The notes beneath the pieces were generated by a model. The model was not told the origin of the DNA. It saw only the letters and a program-made list of their open reading frames with translations, and ran no database searches. From contig NZ_VFPV01000001.1 of the NCBI RefSeq assembly GCF_006716905.1, positions 611,501 to 675,500 of the forward strand: a stretch of DNA of 64,000 bases. Reading direction: 5' to 3'. The position numbers were made by a program, and so were the translations under genes. This document shows positions 34,236 to 42,728 of this stretch, piece after piece. Numbering within the stretch: the stretch's first letter is position 1; every line of letters starts with the position of its first letter. Source of the DNA: Acidovorax temperans. GTDB lineage: Bacteria; Pseudomonadota; Gammaproteobacteria; Burkholderiales; Burkholderiaceae_C.

Positions 34236-35556
34236 CAGGCCGTTGAAAAAGTGGGCATCGAACGCATCAGGGACGCTGTTTTCGAAGAAACGAGTGGCCC
34301 AGACGCGTCTGCGCAGCGATTGCACCGGCCAATCTGGCCTGTTTGCAGGCCATCTCGCCCATTTCGGGCGCACGTATCCCCGGGCTCACGCATGATGCGC
34401 GTCCCACCAGCCGCCGATGCTGCCCATGCGCACCAGGTTGTAGGTGGCAAAGCACAGCAGCGCCTGACCCGTGAGCTTGGCCTGACCGATGAGCTTGGTC
34501 TTGGCCAGACCACCCACGGTCTTGATCCAGCCAAAGGCCTCCTCAATGCGCTTGCGCACCTTCTGACTGGTCTTGTAGCCCTCGTGTCGGGTGATCCGGG
34601 CATCCACCGCCGAGTGCTTGTCCTTGGCCGCCACGTGCGGCGTGACCTTGAGCTTTCGGCAGCCCTTGATGAAGGCCTTGCTGTCGTAGCCCTTGTCGGC
34701 CCCGACCGTAGCCCGCTTGTTCTTGTTGTCCCGACGCTTCAACATGGCCAGCGCCGCCTCGCGCTCGGCGGTGCCGCTGGCATGGGTGATCTCCACGTCC
34801 ACGATCAACCCGTTGCGGTTTTCCATCAGGATGTGGCCCATGTGGCACAGGCGGGACTTGTCGCCCTGGCTCTTCTTGAACAGGCGGGCATCGGGGTCCG
34901 TGGTACTGGCGTGGGTGTCGTTGCAGCGCTGCTGTCCTTTGAAGTCCACCTCGGGATTGCGCCCCTCAGTCGGGGTTTGGTCGTCGTCCCGGCGCTTGAA
35001 ACTTTTGTGCGAGGCCCAGGCCTCGATCAGCGTGCCGTCCACGCTGAAGTGTTCGTCGCTGGTCAACTTCGCCCAATCGGCGGTGTGCTTGACCCGCTCG
35101 AAGAAGGCGCGGGCCAAGTCTTCGTTGAAGAGCCGCTCGCGGTTGGCGCTGAAGGTGGAGTGGTCCCAGACCTTGTCCTCGATGTTCAGGCCCACGAACC
35201 AGCGGTACAGCAGGTTGTAGTTGACCGCTTCGACCAACTGGCGCTCGCTGCGGATGGAGAACAGGATCTGCAGCAGCAGGGCCTTGAGCAGCATCTCCGG
35301 CGGCACCGAGGGGCGGCCCCGGCGGGCGTACACCGCGTCGAACTCGCGGTTCATCGTCGCCAGCAGCGCATCGACTGCGGCGCGCAGTTTGCGCAGCGGG
35401 TGTGTCTGCGGCACGCGCTCTTCAAGGCTGATGTAGCTGAACATCGCCCCCTGGAAGTCTTGGTTGCCTCTCATCGTCCTCGTCTGGGTTGTTCGCCGAT
35501 GGCTTCAGATCGTACTGGCCGACGCCAGCGTCGGCGGGGGATTTTTCAACGGCCTG
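34236..35556 (-). mobile_element. 1321-bp IS5-family element (IS-alpha), copy 2
   Basis: Perfect TTAA duplication (34232-34235 and 35557-35560) and the CAGGCCGTTGAAAAA ends. It entered at the TTAA that was already the right-hand duplication of IS-delta copy 1. An internal block (34733-34884) differs from the other two copies. Confidence 0.95.
34386..35474 (-). CDS. IS5-family transposase (IS-alpha copy 2)
   Basis: Same 362-residue protein as copy 1, apart from a few changes confined to one block. KSAGDKARLCHMAH in copy 1 becomes KSQGDKSRLCHMGH, and AMLGRRD becomes AMLKRRD. About 17 base changes lie in about 150 bp and none was seen elsewhere. The catalytic residues are unaffected. This pattern suggests gene conversion from a diverged relative. 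Confidence 0.95.
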   Translation of the reverse strand: MRGNQDFQGAMFSYISLEERVPQTHPLRKLRAAVDALLATMNREFDAVYARRGRPSVPPEMLLKALLLQILFSIRSERQLVEAVNYNLLYRWFVGLNIEDKVWDHSTFSANRERLFNEDLARAFFERVKHTADWAKLTSDEHFSVDGTLIEAWASHKSFKRRDDDQTPTEGRNPEVDFKGQQRCNDTHASTTDPDARLFKKSQGDKSRLCHMGHILMENRNGLIVDVEITHASGTAEREAALAMLKRRDNKNKRATVGADKGYDSKAFIKGCRKLKVTPHVAAKDKHSAVDARITRHEGYKTSQKVRKRIEEAFGWIKTVGGLAKTKLIGQAKLTGQALLCFATYNLVRMGSIGGWWDAHHA

Positions 35557-36158
35557 TTAAGGCCGATGTGTTCCAACGTCTGTTCGATGCAGTGAGCGAG
35601 CAGCCGGACATGGAATATGCGATGGTGGATGCCACGATTGTGAAAGTGCATCGGCACGGCCAGGGGGCAAAAGGGGGACTTCGGGCCAGGCCATAGGCCA
35701 CTCGAGGGGCGGCATGACCACGAAGATACTGGCGCTGACGGATGCATTGGGCAATCTGGTGAAGTTCGTCTTGATGCCAGGGCAGCGCCACGACACCAAA
35801 GGGGTCAGAGAGCTGATTGCCGATGTGCGCTTTGATGCCTTGCTTGCCGACAAGGCCTTCGATGTGAATTGGCTGATCCAGGAGTTGGGTAAGCGCGGGG
35901 CGCAGGTGGTGATCTCACAGATGCCCCGCAGGAGAGCGCCACTGGAGATTGACCTGGAGGTCTACAAATGGCGCCACTTGATCGAGAACTTCTTTTGCAA
36001 GCTCAAGGAGTTCAAACGTATCGCAATGCGCAGCGACAAGACGGATAGCAGCTTCGCAGCGATGATCTATCTCGCAGCTGGGGTTATCAACTCTCGCTGA
36101 TTCTCAACACGTCCTAGTCACCCCTTTGTTTTTCACATCGCAACCGAAAGGCGCATCC

Positions 36159-37076
36159 ATGGAAATTGCCATCGTCATCCTGATGATCGCGGTCATCTTC
36201 ATCGCCCGATCCGTCAAGGTCGTTCCACAACAGAACGCCTGGGTCAAAGAACGTCTGGGCAAATACGCTGGCACCCTCACCCCTGGCCTCAACTTTCTGG
36301 TGCCGTTTGTGGACCGCGTGGCCTATCGGCACAGCCTCAAGGAAATCCCGCTCGACGTGCCCAGCCAAATTTGCATCACCAAAGACAACACACAGTTGCA
36401 GGTGGACGGCATCCTGTACTTTCAGGTCACAGACCCCATGCGCGCCAGCTACGGCTCCAGCAACTACATCATGGCGGTGACCCAGCTGGCACAAACCTCG
36501 CTGCGCTCGGTGATCGGCAAGCTGGAGCTGGACAAGACCTTTGAAGAGCGCGACATCATCAACGCCCAGGTGGTGCAGGCGATTGACGAAGCCGCCTTGA
36601 ACTGGGGTGTAAAGGTGCTGCGTTACGAAATCAAGGACTTGACGCCCCCGAAGGAAATCCTGCACGCCATGCAGCAGCAGATCACGGCCGAGCGCGAGAA
36701 GCGCGCGCTGATCGCCGCCTCCGAGGGCCGCCGCCAGGAGCAAATCAACATCGCCACCGGCGAGCGCGAGGCCTTCATCGCCCGCTCTGAAGGTGAAAAG
36801 CAGGCCGTCATCAACAAGGCCCAGGGCGAAGCCGAATCCATCAAGGCCGTGGCCGAGGCCACCGCACAGGCCATTGAACGCGTGGCTGCGGCCATCCGCC
36901 AGCCAGGGGGAGAGCAAGCCGTACAGCTCAAGGTCGCAGAAAAAGCCGTGGATGCCTACAGCCAGGTGGCCGCTGACGCAGCCACCACACTCATCGTGCC
37001 GAGCAACATGACCGAAGTGTCCGCCCTGATCGGATCGGCCATGAAGATGGTGCAGACGACACAACGCGCTTCTTGA
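36159..37076 (+). CDS. SPFH/stomatin-like (slipin, QmcA-type) membrane protein, 305 aa
   Basis: The ATG at 36159 starts MEIAIVILMIAVIFIARSVK, a single N-terminal membrane anchor. It is followed by the SPFH domain (VVPQQNAWVKERLGKYAGTL, PGLNFLVPFVDRVAY, LDVPSQICITKDN, FQVTDP). An Ala/Glu-rich coiled-coil region follows (AEREKRALIAASEGRRQEQ, AIARSEGEKQA-like) and a C-terminal segment. It is the usual operon partner of NfeD. Before the IS stack formed, the NfeD stop would have been about 41 bp upstream of this start, within CTAG. The stack now separates them by 5.9 kb, so this gene probably depends on promoters in or beyond the IS elements. Confidence 0.93.
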   Translation: MEIAIVILMIAVIFIARSVKVVPQQNAWVKERLGKYAGTLTPGLNFLVPFVDRVAYRHSLKEIPLDVPSQICITKDNTQLQVDGILYFQVTDPMRASYGSSNYIMAVTQLAQTSLRSVIGKLELDKTFEERDIINAQVVQAIDEAALNWGVKVLRYEIKDLTPPKEILHAMQQQITAEREKRALIAASEGRRQEQINIATGEREAFIARSEGEKQAVINKAQGEAESIKAVAEATAQAIERVAAAIRQPGGEQAVQLKVAEKAVDAYSQVAADAATTLIVPSNMTEVSALIGSAMKMVQTTQRAS

Positions 37077-37079
37077 GCG

Positions 37080-37243
37080 CAGCGCATGCGTGAAGAAATT
37101 CTGCGGGATGCGCCATCTGCACCAACAGCAATGTTGTAGCAGTGGGCTGCGGAGATGCGGATGAGCGGACGAGCGGTTTAAGTCGCACGCCTGGAAAGCG
37201 TGTGTGGGCTAATCCCCAGCGCGGGATCGAATCCCGCCCTCCA
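37080..37243 (+). repeat. Imperfect duplicate of the tRNA-Ser promoter and gene region, left copy
   Basis: From the GCAGCGC(A/G)TGCG word through AAGAAATTCTG, GCGCCAT, AGCAATGTT and the tRNA body, this stretch matches 40066-40229 base for base over much of its length, with scattered differences. The two copies bracket the PRPP-synthetase and phosphorylase genes as direct repeats about 3 kb apart. Confidence 0.75.
37151..37243 (+). pseudogene. Degenerate tRNA-Ser copy
   Basis: The anticodon arm (GCACGCCTGGAAAGCGTGTG) and variable arm match the intact tRNA-Ser(GGA) at 40140. However, the D-arm contains an extra block (GATGAGCGGACGAGCGG), the T-loop reads GATCGAAT instead of GTTCGAAT, the acceptor stem pairs poorly (GGAGATG against CCCTCCAC), and the 3' CCA is missing. 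It is probably not a functional tRNA. A terminator hairpin follows at 37262. Confidence 0.75.
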
Positions 37244-37261
37244 CTTCAAGCATTCATGACT

Positions 37262-37284
37262 AACGGGCCCTTGTGGCCCGTTTT
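37262..37284 (+). terminator. Rho-independent terminator
   Basis: ACGGGCC (37263-37269), loop CTTGT, GGCCCGT (37275-37281) and a T-run. It would end transcripts from the degenerate tRNA copy or from the SPFH gene. Confidence 0.75.
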
Positions 37285-37458
37285 GCATTTCCACCTCTCA
37301 GCCCACCTGTTGGGTGCGTCTACCACCCTTGGACGCTGTGCGAGCAGTTTTTCCTCCCTTGAAAGCTACACGCCAACCTACGCATTGCCCCGGCCCTTTG
37401 TAAACTATCGAACGCGTGGCTGCGGGTGCAGCAAAGGGCGGGCTGAGTCGTTTGAAGC

Positions 37459-37508
37459 AAAATATGGCACCAGCCCTTACGGGGCAAGCGCCAGCAGCTA
37501 TCAAAAAA
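37459..37508. repeat. Dispersed palindromic repeat, copy 5
   Basis: ATGGCACCAGCCCTT ... CAAGCGCCAGCAGCTATCAAA matches one arm and flank of the family well (AAGCGCCAGCAGCTAT). The left arm is poorly kept. It lies just beyond the 3' end of the PRPP-synthetase gene. Confidence 0.6.
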
Positions 37509-37521
37509 GGAGTTTCCCAGA

Positions 37522-38426
37522 TCACTCCAGCGCGGCAGCCACCTGCGCCAGAGCCTCGGCCAGGGCCGGTGCCATGGCTACGGCATTGCTGGCATGGGCC
37601 ACGCAGTCGGTGCTCCAGAAGCTGCCCACGCCTGCCTCGTGCAGCGCGGCAAGCGCGTCGGGCGCGATGAGGGCATGGGTCACCGCCACATCGACCGAGG
37701 CGGCGCCCGCCTGCAGCAGCAGGCGCGTGGCCTGCGCCAGGGTATGGCCAGTGCTGGCCATATCGTCGAGCAGCACCACGGCCCGGCCCTGCACGTCCAG
37801 CGGCGGCAGTGCGATGGTGACGCTGCGGTCGCCATGGCGCTCTTTGGTGCACACGGCATGCTGCAGCCCGTGGCGCTGTGCGGCCTGGGCCACCCACTGG
37901 GCCGATTCGCCATCAGGGCCCACCAGCAGCGCGCCGGGACGCTGCTGCACGATCCAGTCGGCCAGCAGCGGTGCACCGCTGACCACCACGGCCTGGGCCG
38001 CGGGTACGGCCTCGGGCAGCGTGGCAACGCGGTGCAGGTGCGGATCGACGGTGACCACAGCGTCAAACAGGCTGGCCAGGAACGGACCAACGATGCGCTG
38101 GCTCACGGCTTCGCCTGGATGGAAGGCGATGTCCTGGCGCATGTAGGCCAAATACGGCGCCACCAGCGTGAGGTGGCGCACGCCCAGGGCGCGGGCGGCC
38201 AGCAGCAGTTCGACCAGCTTGTCGTTGGGCTGGTAGAGGCTGCGGCGCGCACGGGCAATTGGCCCGCCCCGTCCACCGGCAAAGTCAGTTTGAGCTCGCC
38301 ATCCGGAAAGCGATGGCGCTGCACGGGCCGCAGGGCCAGGCCGCTGGCGGCGGCCAGACGCTCGGCAGCAGGGCGTTCGTCGTCGAAGTACAGCAGACAG
38401 GTTTGGGCTGCAGGCGATCCGGTCAT
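37522..38426 (-). pseudogene. Ribose-phosphate pyrophosphokinase-like gene with a frameshift
   Basis: The N-terminal part (ATG at 38426, CLLYFDDERPAAERLA, HRFPDGELKLTLP) is in one frame and the remainder (RSLYQPNDKLVELLLAARAL, VAPYLAYMRQDIAFHPGE, TVDPHLHR, VVLLDDMASTGHTL) is in another, with the change between about 38245 and 38290. The PRPP loop (DDMASTGHT) and the catalytic flexible-loop region (CTKERHGDRSV) are present. Two bases separate the start from the upstream phosphorylase stop, so the pair is an operon. It may be a genuine pseudogene, a sequencing error or, less likely, recoding. It is shorter and more divergent than the housekeeping Prs. Confidence 0.75.
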
Positions 38427-38428
38427 GT

Positions 38429-40024
38429 TCAAAACTCCACAAAAACGCGCGGCACCTCGTCGGCGGTGCCCAGGCGATAGCCGCTGCCCTGCGCGCAGGC
38501 CTGGCGGGCGAATTCCAGATCAGCCGGGAAGTCGGCATACACGCGGTACAACGGCTGGCCGCTGACCACGGCATCGCCCAGCTTGCACAGCAAATCGACG
38601 CCCGCGCCCTGCACCTTGGGCGCGCCAGCCAGGCGGGCGATGCGGGCAATCTGCTGGTTGTCAATGCCTGCCACCACACCGTCAGCCGGGGCGCAAACTT
38701 CAAAATGCAGCGCACCCAGACGCGGGTGGTTGTGGTCAAACGCCTTGCCGCCCTGGGCGGCGATGATGGCCTGCATGCGCGCCAAGGCGCGGCCGGAGTC
38801 AAGAATGTCGCGTGCGATGGCGTAGCCGTCGCCGCCGCGCACGTCTGGGTCGCATTCGATCAGGCGGCCTGCCAGGCGCAGGGATTTCTGGCGCAGATCA
38901 TTGGGCGCGCGCGGATCGTTTTCCAGCACCCGCATCACGTCGCGCGCTTCCAGCACCGGGCCAATGCCGTTGCCGATGGGCTGACGCCCGTCGGTAATGA
39001 CCACGTCGAGCGACAGGCCCAGGCGCCGCGCCACGTACTCAAACAGGCGGCGCAGGCGCTGCGCTTCAGGCATGGAGCGCACTTTGGCCGTGGGGCCGAT
39101 AGGAATGTCGAGCACCAGATGGGTGGAGCCTGCGGCGATCTTCTTCGACAGGATGGACGCCACCATCTGCCCCGGCGAGTCGATGGACAGCGGGCGCTCG
39201 ACAGAGATCAGCACATCGTCGGCGGGCGAGAGCTGGGCCGTGCCCCCCCAGGCCAAGCAGCCGCGGTGGTCGCGCACGATGCGCTGCAGGTCTTGCAGCG
39301 GCAGCTCGACATTGGCCAGCACCTCCATGGTGTCGGCTGTGCCCGCCGGCGATGTGATGGCACGCGACGACGTCTTGGGACACAGCATGCCGTGCGCCGC
39401 CACGATGGGCACGACCAGCATGGAGGTACGGTTGCCCGGGATGCCGCCGATGCAGTGCTTGTCCACCACCAAGCCTTCGTGCCAATCGAGCCGCTGGCCC
39501 GTGGCCACCATGGCGTCGGAGAGGAAGAACACTTCTTCGCGGTCCAACTCGTCGCGGTTGCACGCGACAACGAAGGCCGTGAGCTCAATCTTGGAATAGC
39601 GGTGCTCGGCGATATCACGCACGATGGCACGCAGGTCCTCGCGCCGCAGGCGCTCCCCCGCGATCTTGCGGAACAGCGCCCCCATGGATTCGGGAGGCTC
39701 GGCCTGCGCTACCGCCACCTTGTAGCCAGCCTCCACCCCCAGAAGGGCAAAGGCGTCTTCGGACAGCCCCAGCTCATCGCACGCAACGATGCCGAGGTCA
39801 TCCACCACGTTCACCGTGGCCAGAATGCGCCGGCCATTGGCGCGCACCTCAATCTTGGACAACGCCTGGAAACCCTCCGCACGGTACACAGCACAGTCAC
39901 GGTGCAGGTAAGCAACGTTCTCGCGCCAGGTGTCGATGGCCACACGGCGCACCGCCAAACGCGAGACGGGAGCACCGCCTTCAGAAGGCGCCTGTGAAAG
40001 AGTAGGAATGATGGAAGTGGTCAT
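38429..40024 (-). CDS. Thymidine/AMP phosphorylase family protein, 531 aa
   Basis: Starts at the ATG at 40024. The N-terminal 100 residues form an extra domain of the type found in archaeal AMP phosphorylases. The catalytic part has [39 protein letters not shown] (phosphate- and base-binding) and [13 protein letters not shown]. In archaea these enzymes release ribose 1,5-bisphosphate from AMP; bacterial members are often annotated as putative thymidine phosphorylase and their real substrate is uncertain. Coupling to a PRPP synthetase-like gene supports a role in ribose-phosphate or nucleotide turnover. The two genes lie between direct repeats of a tRNA-Ser region, which suggests acquisition or duplication as a unit. 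Confidence 0.85.
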   Translation of the reverse strand: MTTSIIPTLSQAPSEGGAPVSRLAVRRVAIDTWRENVAYLHRDCAVYRAEGFQALSKIEVRANGRRILATVNVVDDLGIVACDELGLSEDAFALLGVEAGYKVAVAQAEPPESMGALFRKIAGERLRREDLRAIVRDIAEHRYSKIELTAFVVACNRDELDREEVFFLSDAMVATGQRLDWHEGLVVDKHCIGGIPGNRTSMLVVPIVAAHGMLCPKTSSRAITSPAGTADTMEVLANVELPLQDLQRIVRDHRGCLAWGGTAQLSPADDVLISVERPLSIDSPGQMVASILSKKIAAGSTHLVLDIPIGPTAKVRSMPEAQRLRRLFEYVARRLGLSLDVVITDGRQPIGNGIGPVLEARDVMRVLENDPRAPNDLRQKSLRLAGRLIECDPDVRGGDGYAIARDILDSGRALARMQAIIAAQGGKAFDHNHPRLGALHFEVCAPADGVVAGIDNQQIARIARLAGAPKVQGAGVDLLCKLGDAVVSGQPLYRVYADFPADLEFARQACAQGSGYRLGTADEVPRVFVEF

Positions 40025-40065
40025 GCAAGCAGCCTACACCCAATCATTCCCAGGGCGACCCTCGA

Positions 40066-40229
<164 letters not shown>

Positions 40230-40279
40230 GAAATATTTTCTAAGCTGTTGATTTAGAAAGAAAAAAGCCACCGCAAGGT

Positions 40280-41677
40280 CAATGCCAGTCAGTTAAGCCC
40301 GCAGGCGGCTTGATCCAGTAAAAGGGAGCGTGTTCAACACGTTCCCTTTTTTCTTGATGAGCCTGCTTGCAAACGCCTTGCGCCAGACCCTGCCCCGAGT
40401 ACCTGATCGCCTCGAGCAGCTCAGCGCGTTGATAGACCCTGCCTGGATCGCACAGGCGCTGGGGACCAGCGGCAAGGCCTCCATCCGCCGGCGCAAGCTG
40501 CCTGCCGAGCATGCCGTGTGGCTTGTGATCGGTTTGGCGCTGTTTCGAGATCGGCCACTGTGGCAGGTGGTGCAGCAGCTGGATTTGAGCCTGGATGGAC
40601 AAGCGCCGCCTGCACCGAGTGTCAGCGTGCAAGCCCGCCAGCGCCTGGGCGAGGAGCCTTTGGCCGAGCTGTTCGGCCTGTTGACCCAAGCCTGGAGCCG
40701 TCCTGCGGTGAATGTGCGCCAGCCACTGCGCGTGCTGGCTGTGGATGGTGTGGTCTGGTCGGCGCCGGACACCCCTGAGAATCGAGTCGAACTGGGCAGC
40801 TGCAGCAACCAGCATGGCCTCTCGCCCTGGCCGCAGATCCGCGCCACTTGCCTGATGGACACACACAGCCACGAGATGCTTGATGCCAAGCTCGGCGCCA
40901 TGGACTGCGGCGAATTGAGCCTGGCAGCGCAGTTGCGCGGCGAGGATCACTCGGTGACCCTGTTCGACCGGGCGTACTTCTCGGCCGCGTTCCTGTTGGA
41001 CTGGCAGGCTGCGGGTACGCAGCGCCACTGGTTGATGCGCGCGCGGGACAATCTGCGCCATGAGATCGTCCAGCAACTGGCGTGCGGCGATGCGCTGATC
41101 CGCATGCCGGTGTCCCCACAAGCGCGCAAGGCACACCCGCATCTGCCCAGCCACTGGCAGGCACGCCTGATCGAGGTGAGCGTGGGTGGACGGCTGCGCC
41201 GCTTCATCACATCCTTGCTGTGTCCCCGCACGCATCCGGCGCAGGAGCTGGCCGAGCTCTACCACCAGCGCTGGGAGATCGAGTTGGGGTTCCGGGAGAT
41301 CAAGCAGACCCTGCAGGAGGGTGAGCCGGTGCTGCGCAGCAAGCAGCCCGCGCTGGTGCGCCAGGAGCTGTGGGGTGTGCTAATCGCCTACACGCTGCTG
41401 CGCCGCTGGATGCGCGAGATGGCAGCGCACGTCCAGGTCGAGCCCCAGCGCATCAGCTTCCACACAGCCAGCTACGCCATCGTGAACTTACTGGCGGTCC
41501 CCAGCCTGGACTCTGCCGGCACCTTGCCCAAGCAGTTGGCAGCCCTGTTGGCGCAATCGCGACACTTCGTGCTGCCGCCACGCCGCACTGGGCGCAGCTT
41601 CCCAAGGGTCGTCAAAAAACGCGCTTCCAAATTCCCAACGAAAAAAATGCCAGTCAGCTCTTAACTGACTGGCATTG
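40280..41677 (+). mobile_element. 1398-bp IS4-family element
   Basis: Perfect 18-bp terminal repeats, CAATGCCAGTCAGTTAAG. The target duplication is ACCGCAAGGT (40270-40279 and 41678-41687), the 10 bp expected for the IS4 family. Only one copy occurs in this window. Confidence 0.95.
40357..41664 (+). CDS. IS4-family transposase
   Basis: The start is uncertain: an ATG at 40357 (MSLLANALRQTLPRVPDRLE) or a GTG at 40330 in the same frame. The N-terminal IS4 domain (RRRKLPAEHAVWLVIGLALF) is followed by a DDE core: first Asp in VLAVDGVVWSAPD, second in TLFDRAYFSAAF, and the Y-(2)-R-(3)-E-(6)-K signature in LYHQRWEIELGFREIKQTL. The frame is complete at about 435 residues, normal for the family, so the element is probably active. 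Confidence 0.95.
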   Translation: MSLLANALRQTLPRVPDRLEQLSALIDPAWIAQALGTSGKASIRRRKLPAEHAVWLVIGLALFRDRPLWQVVQQLDLSLDGQAPPAPSVSVQARQRLGEEPLAELFGLLTQAWSRPAVNVRQPLRVLAVDGVVWSAPDTPENRVELGSCSNQHGLSPWPQIRATCLMDTHSHEMLDAKLGAMDCGELSLAAQLRGEDHSVTLFDRAYFSAAFLLDWQAAGTQRHWLMRARDNLRHEIVQQLACGDALIRMPVSPQARKAHPHLPSHWQARLIEVSVGGRLRRFITSLLCPRTHPAQELAELYHQRWEIELGFREIKQTLQEGEPVLRSKQPALVRQELWGVLIAYTLLRRWMREMAAHVQVEPQRISFHTASYAIVNLLAVPSLDSAGTLPKQLAALLAQSRHFVLPPRRTGRSFPRVVKKRASKFPTKKMPVSS

Positions 41678-41782
41678 ACCGCAAGGTGGCTTTTTTGTTT
41701 TCAAGCCATATTTCTAACCATACTTGAAAGCAGGCTTTGGATGGGCTCCCCCGCACCCTGCTGGATTGATAGCCCGGCGTGC

Positions 41783-42271
41783 TCACTCATCGTCCATCAA
41801 CGCGTTAATCCGCGCCCGCCACTGTTCCAAGTCCGCAGTGTGATGAAAGTGCACACGGAAGTTCGGGTTGTCTAGGTCACGTGTCGAGACATCGAGGTAG
41901 TACACGATTTCGCGAACCTTGCGATCCTTGTCCGACCAGTCGGGGCGGACCGTACGACTCGACTTGCCTGCCTTGCATTTGACGATGTCGTCCCCCGACA
42001 GAATTCGCATGCTTCCATGGTCGTTGATAGCGAGGCGGCGCGTTTGGGTGTCAATGGCAATGTCGGTCCCGTCGAACTCATAGCTATCACTGACAGTGAA
42101 CCCTTCCTGTGCAAAAAGCTCTTTTTGCGCTTTGCGTCGCTTGTGCCCCGAGTAAGCGAACCAGCCAACGACGGGCAGATAGATGTACAGCGGCCATGTG
42201 TAGCCTTGTATGAGGGATATCAGCACAAACATGGTTGCACCTGCCCAAAAAATTGCAACGCCTTCTCTCAT
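41783..42271 (-). CDS. Hypothetical membrane protein, 162 aa
   Basis: The ATG at 42271 follows a strong site (GAAGGAGAAA). Two hydrophobic helices (about residues 5-22 and 25-43, AIFWAGATMFVLISLIQGY and LYIYLPVVGWFAYSG) precede a basic linker and a cytoplasmic domain of about 110 residues with the ending DLEQWRARINALMDDE. The helix hairpin plus small beta-rich domain resembles PH-like or photosystem-type membrane-anchored domains, but I recognise no named family. It lies in the accessory region next to XRE and HipBA genes, with lower GC than the backbone. Confidence 0.6.
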   Translation of the reverse strand: MREGVAIFWAGATMFVLISLIQGYTWPLYIYLPVVGWFAYSGHKRRKAQKELFAQEGFTVSDSYEFDGTDIAIDTQTRRLAINDHGSMRILSGDDIVKCKAGKSSRTVRPDWSDKDRKVREIVYYLDVSTRDLDNPNFRVHFHHTADLEQWRARINALMDDE

Positions 42272-42466
42272 CGGTTTTTCTCCTTCAAAAGTGATTCGGT
42301 AGTTCTGGTATGCGACGTCGGGATCGTCAGTTGGGCGGCGAACACCCGGTGCGCAAAGACAACCCAGCCATGGGGTCGTAGTTACGTAACAAACATTTTG
42401 CAGCATATATGCGGCAATTTATGGAGCTGTCTCCGCGAACCTTGCTCAACTTATTGAGCAAGTCAT

Positions 42467-42724
42467 TTGGAACCGGATCACGCACTCGGGCAGGCACTTC
42501 GAAACCTGCGCACCAAACGCAAGTGGAGTCAGACTGACTTGGCACTGCGTGCGGACGTGGACCGCAACTACATTTCGCTGATTGAGTTGGGGCGCAACAG
42601 CCCGAGCGTGCGCCTACTCTTCAAGCTGTGCGATGCGCTGGACATTCCCGCATCCGACTTTCTGCAAGACGTCGAGCGACGAATCAAGCGGCAATCAACA
42701 GCTTCCTCATCTGCTGCACCGTAA
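42467..42724 (+). CDS. XRE-family helix-turn-helix regulator, 85 aa
   Basis: The frame opens with TTG at 42467; no better start is in the frame. The helix-turn-helix is typical: ALGQALRNLRTKRKWSQTDLA, RADVDRNYISLIELGRNSPS, and FKLCDALDIPASDFL. It is a compact single-domain repressor, of the kind that controls small mobile modules or restriction systems. The gene downstream (minus strand) is unknown. It could regulate its own promoter or that of the divergent membrane protein gene, which starts 195 bp away. Confidence 0.75.
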   Translation: MEPDHALGQALRNLRTKRKWSQTDLALRADVDRNYISLIELGRNSPSVRLLFKLCDALDIPASDFLQDVERRIKRQSTASSSAAP

Positions 42725-42728
42725 AAGC

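Larger units (their letters stand above)
31557..36100 (+). pseudogene. Two-frame IS5-family (IS427/IS1031-like) transposase, split by insertions
   Basis: Part one is 31557-31771 (MSIRWVLTDEQWAKM, typical N-terminus). Part two resumes at 35561, runs to a stop at 35696, and then a -1 frame continues to 36100 from about the run GGGGGCAAAAGGGGG (IGHSRGGMTTKILALTDALGN and the C-terminal YKWRHLIENFFCKLKEFKRI). The DDE aspartate is in MVDATIVKVHR. The change of frame at a G/A-rich slippery site is normal for this group (programmed frameshift), so before the internal insertions the element was probably functional. It is now inactive. Confidence 0.85.
31504..36113 (+). mobile_element. 821-bp IS5-family element (IS-gamma), interrupted by three later insertions
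   Basis: The element's two pieces are 31504-31771 and 35561-36113, which join at TTAA to 821 bp. Imperfect end repeats share TGTTGAGAATCA. The target duplication is CTAG (31500-31503 and 36114-36117). The joined coding sequence reads smoothly across the junction (RDWVKADVFQRLFD), which proves that 31772-35560 is a later insertion at TTAA. Confidence 0.93.
40257..41697 (+). terminator. tRNA-Ser terminator hairpin split by an IS4-family element
   Basis: The left arm AAAAAAGCCACC (40261-40272) and the right arm GGTGGCTTTTTT (41685-41696) would join around GCAA once the IS and one 10-bp target copy are removed. The site is 30 bp after the tRNA. The element entered with its duplication ACCGCAAGGT covering the hairpin top, so the terminator can no longer fold as a short hairpin. 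Confidence 0.8.

Noticed and set aside
37151-37243. Second functional tRNA-Ser gene
   Set aside because: The acceptor stem mispairs, the D-arm has an extra block, the T-loop is altered and CCA is missing.
37522-38802. A single 426-codon gene on the minus strand
   Set aside because: Only the C-terminal part matches PRPP synthetase; the first 150 codons are a shadow of the phosphorylase gene, and the true N-terminus is in another frame.
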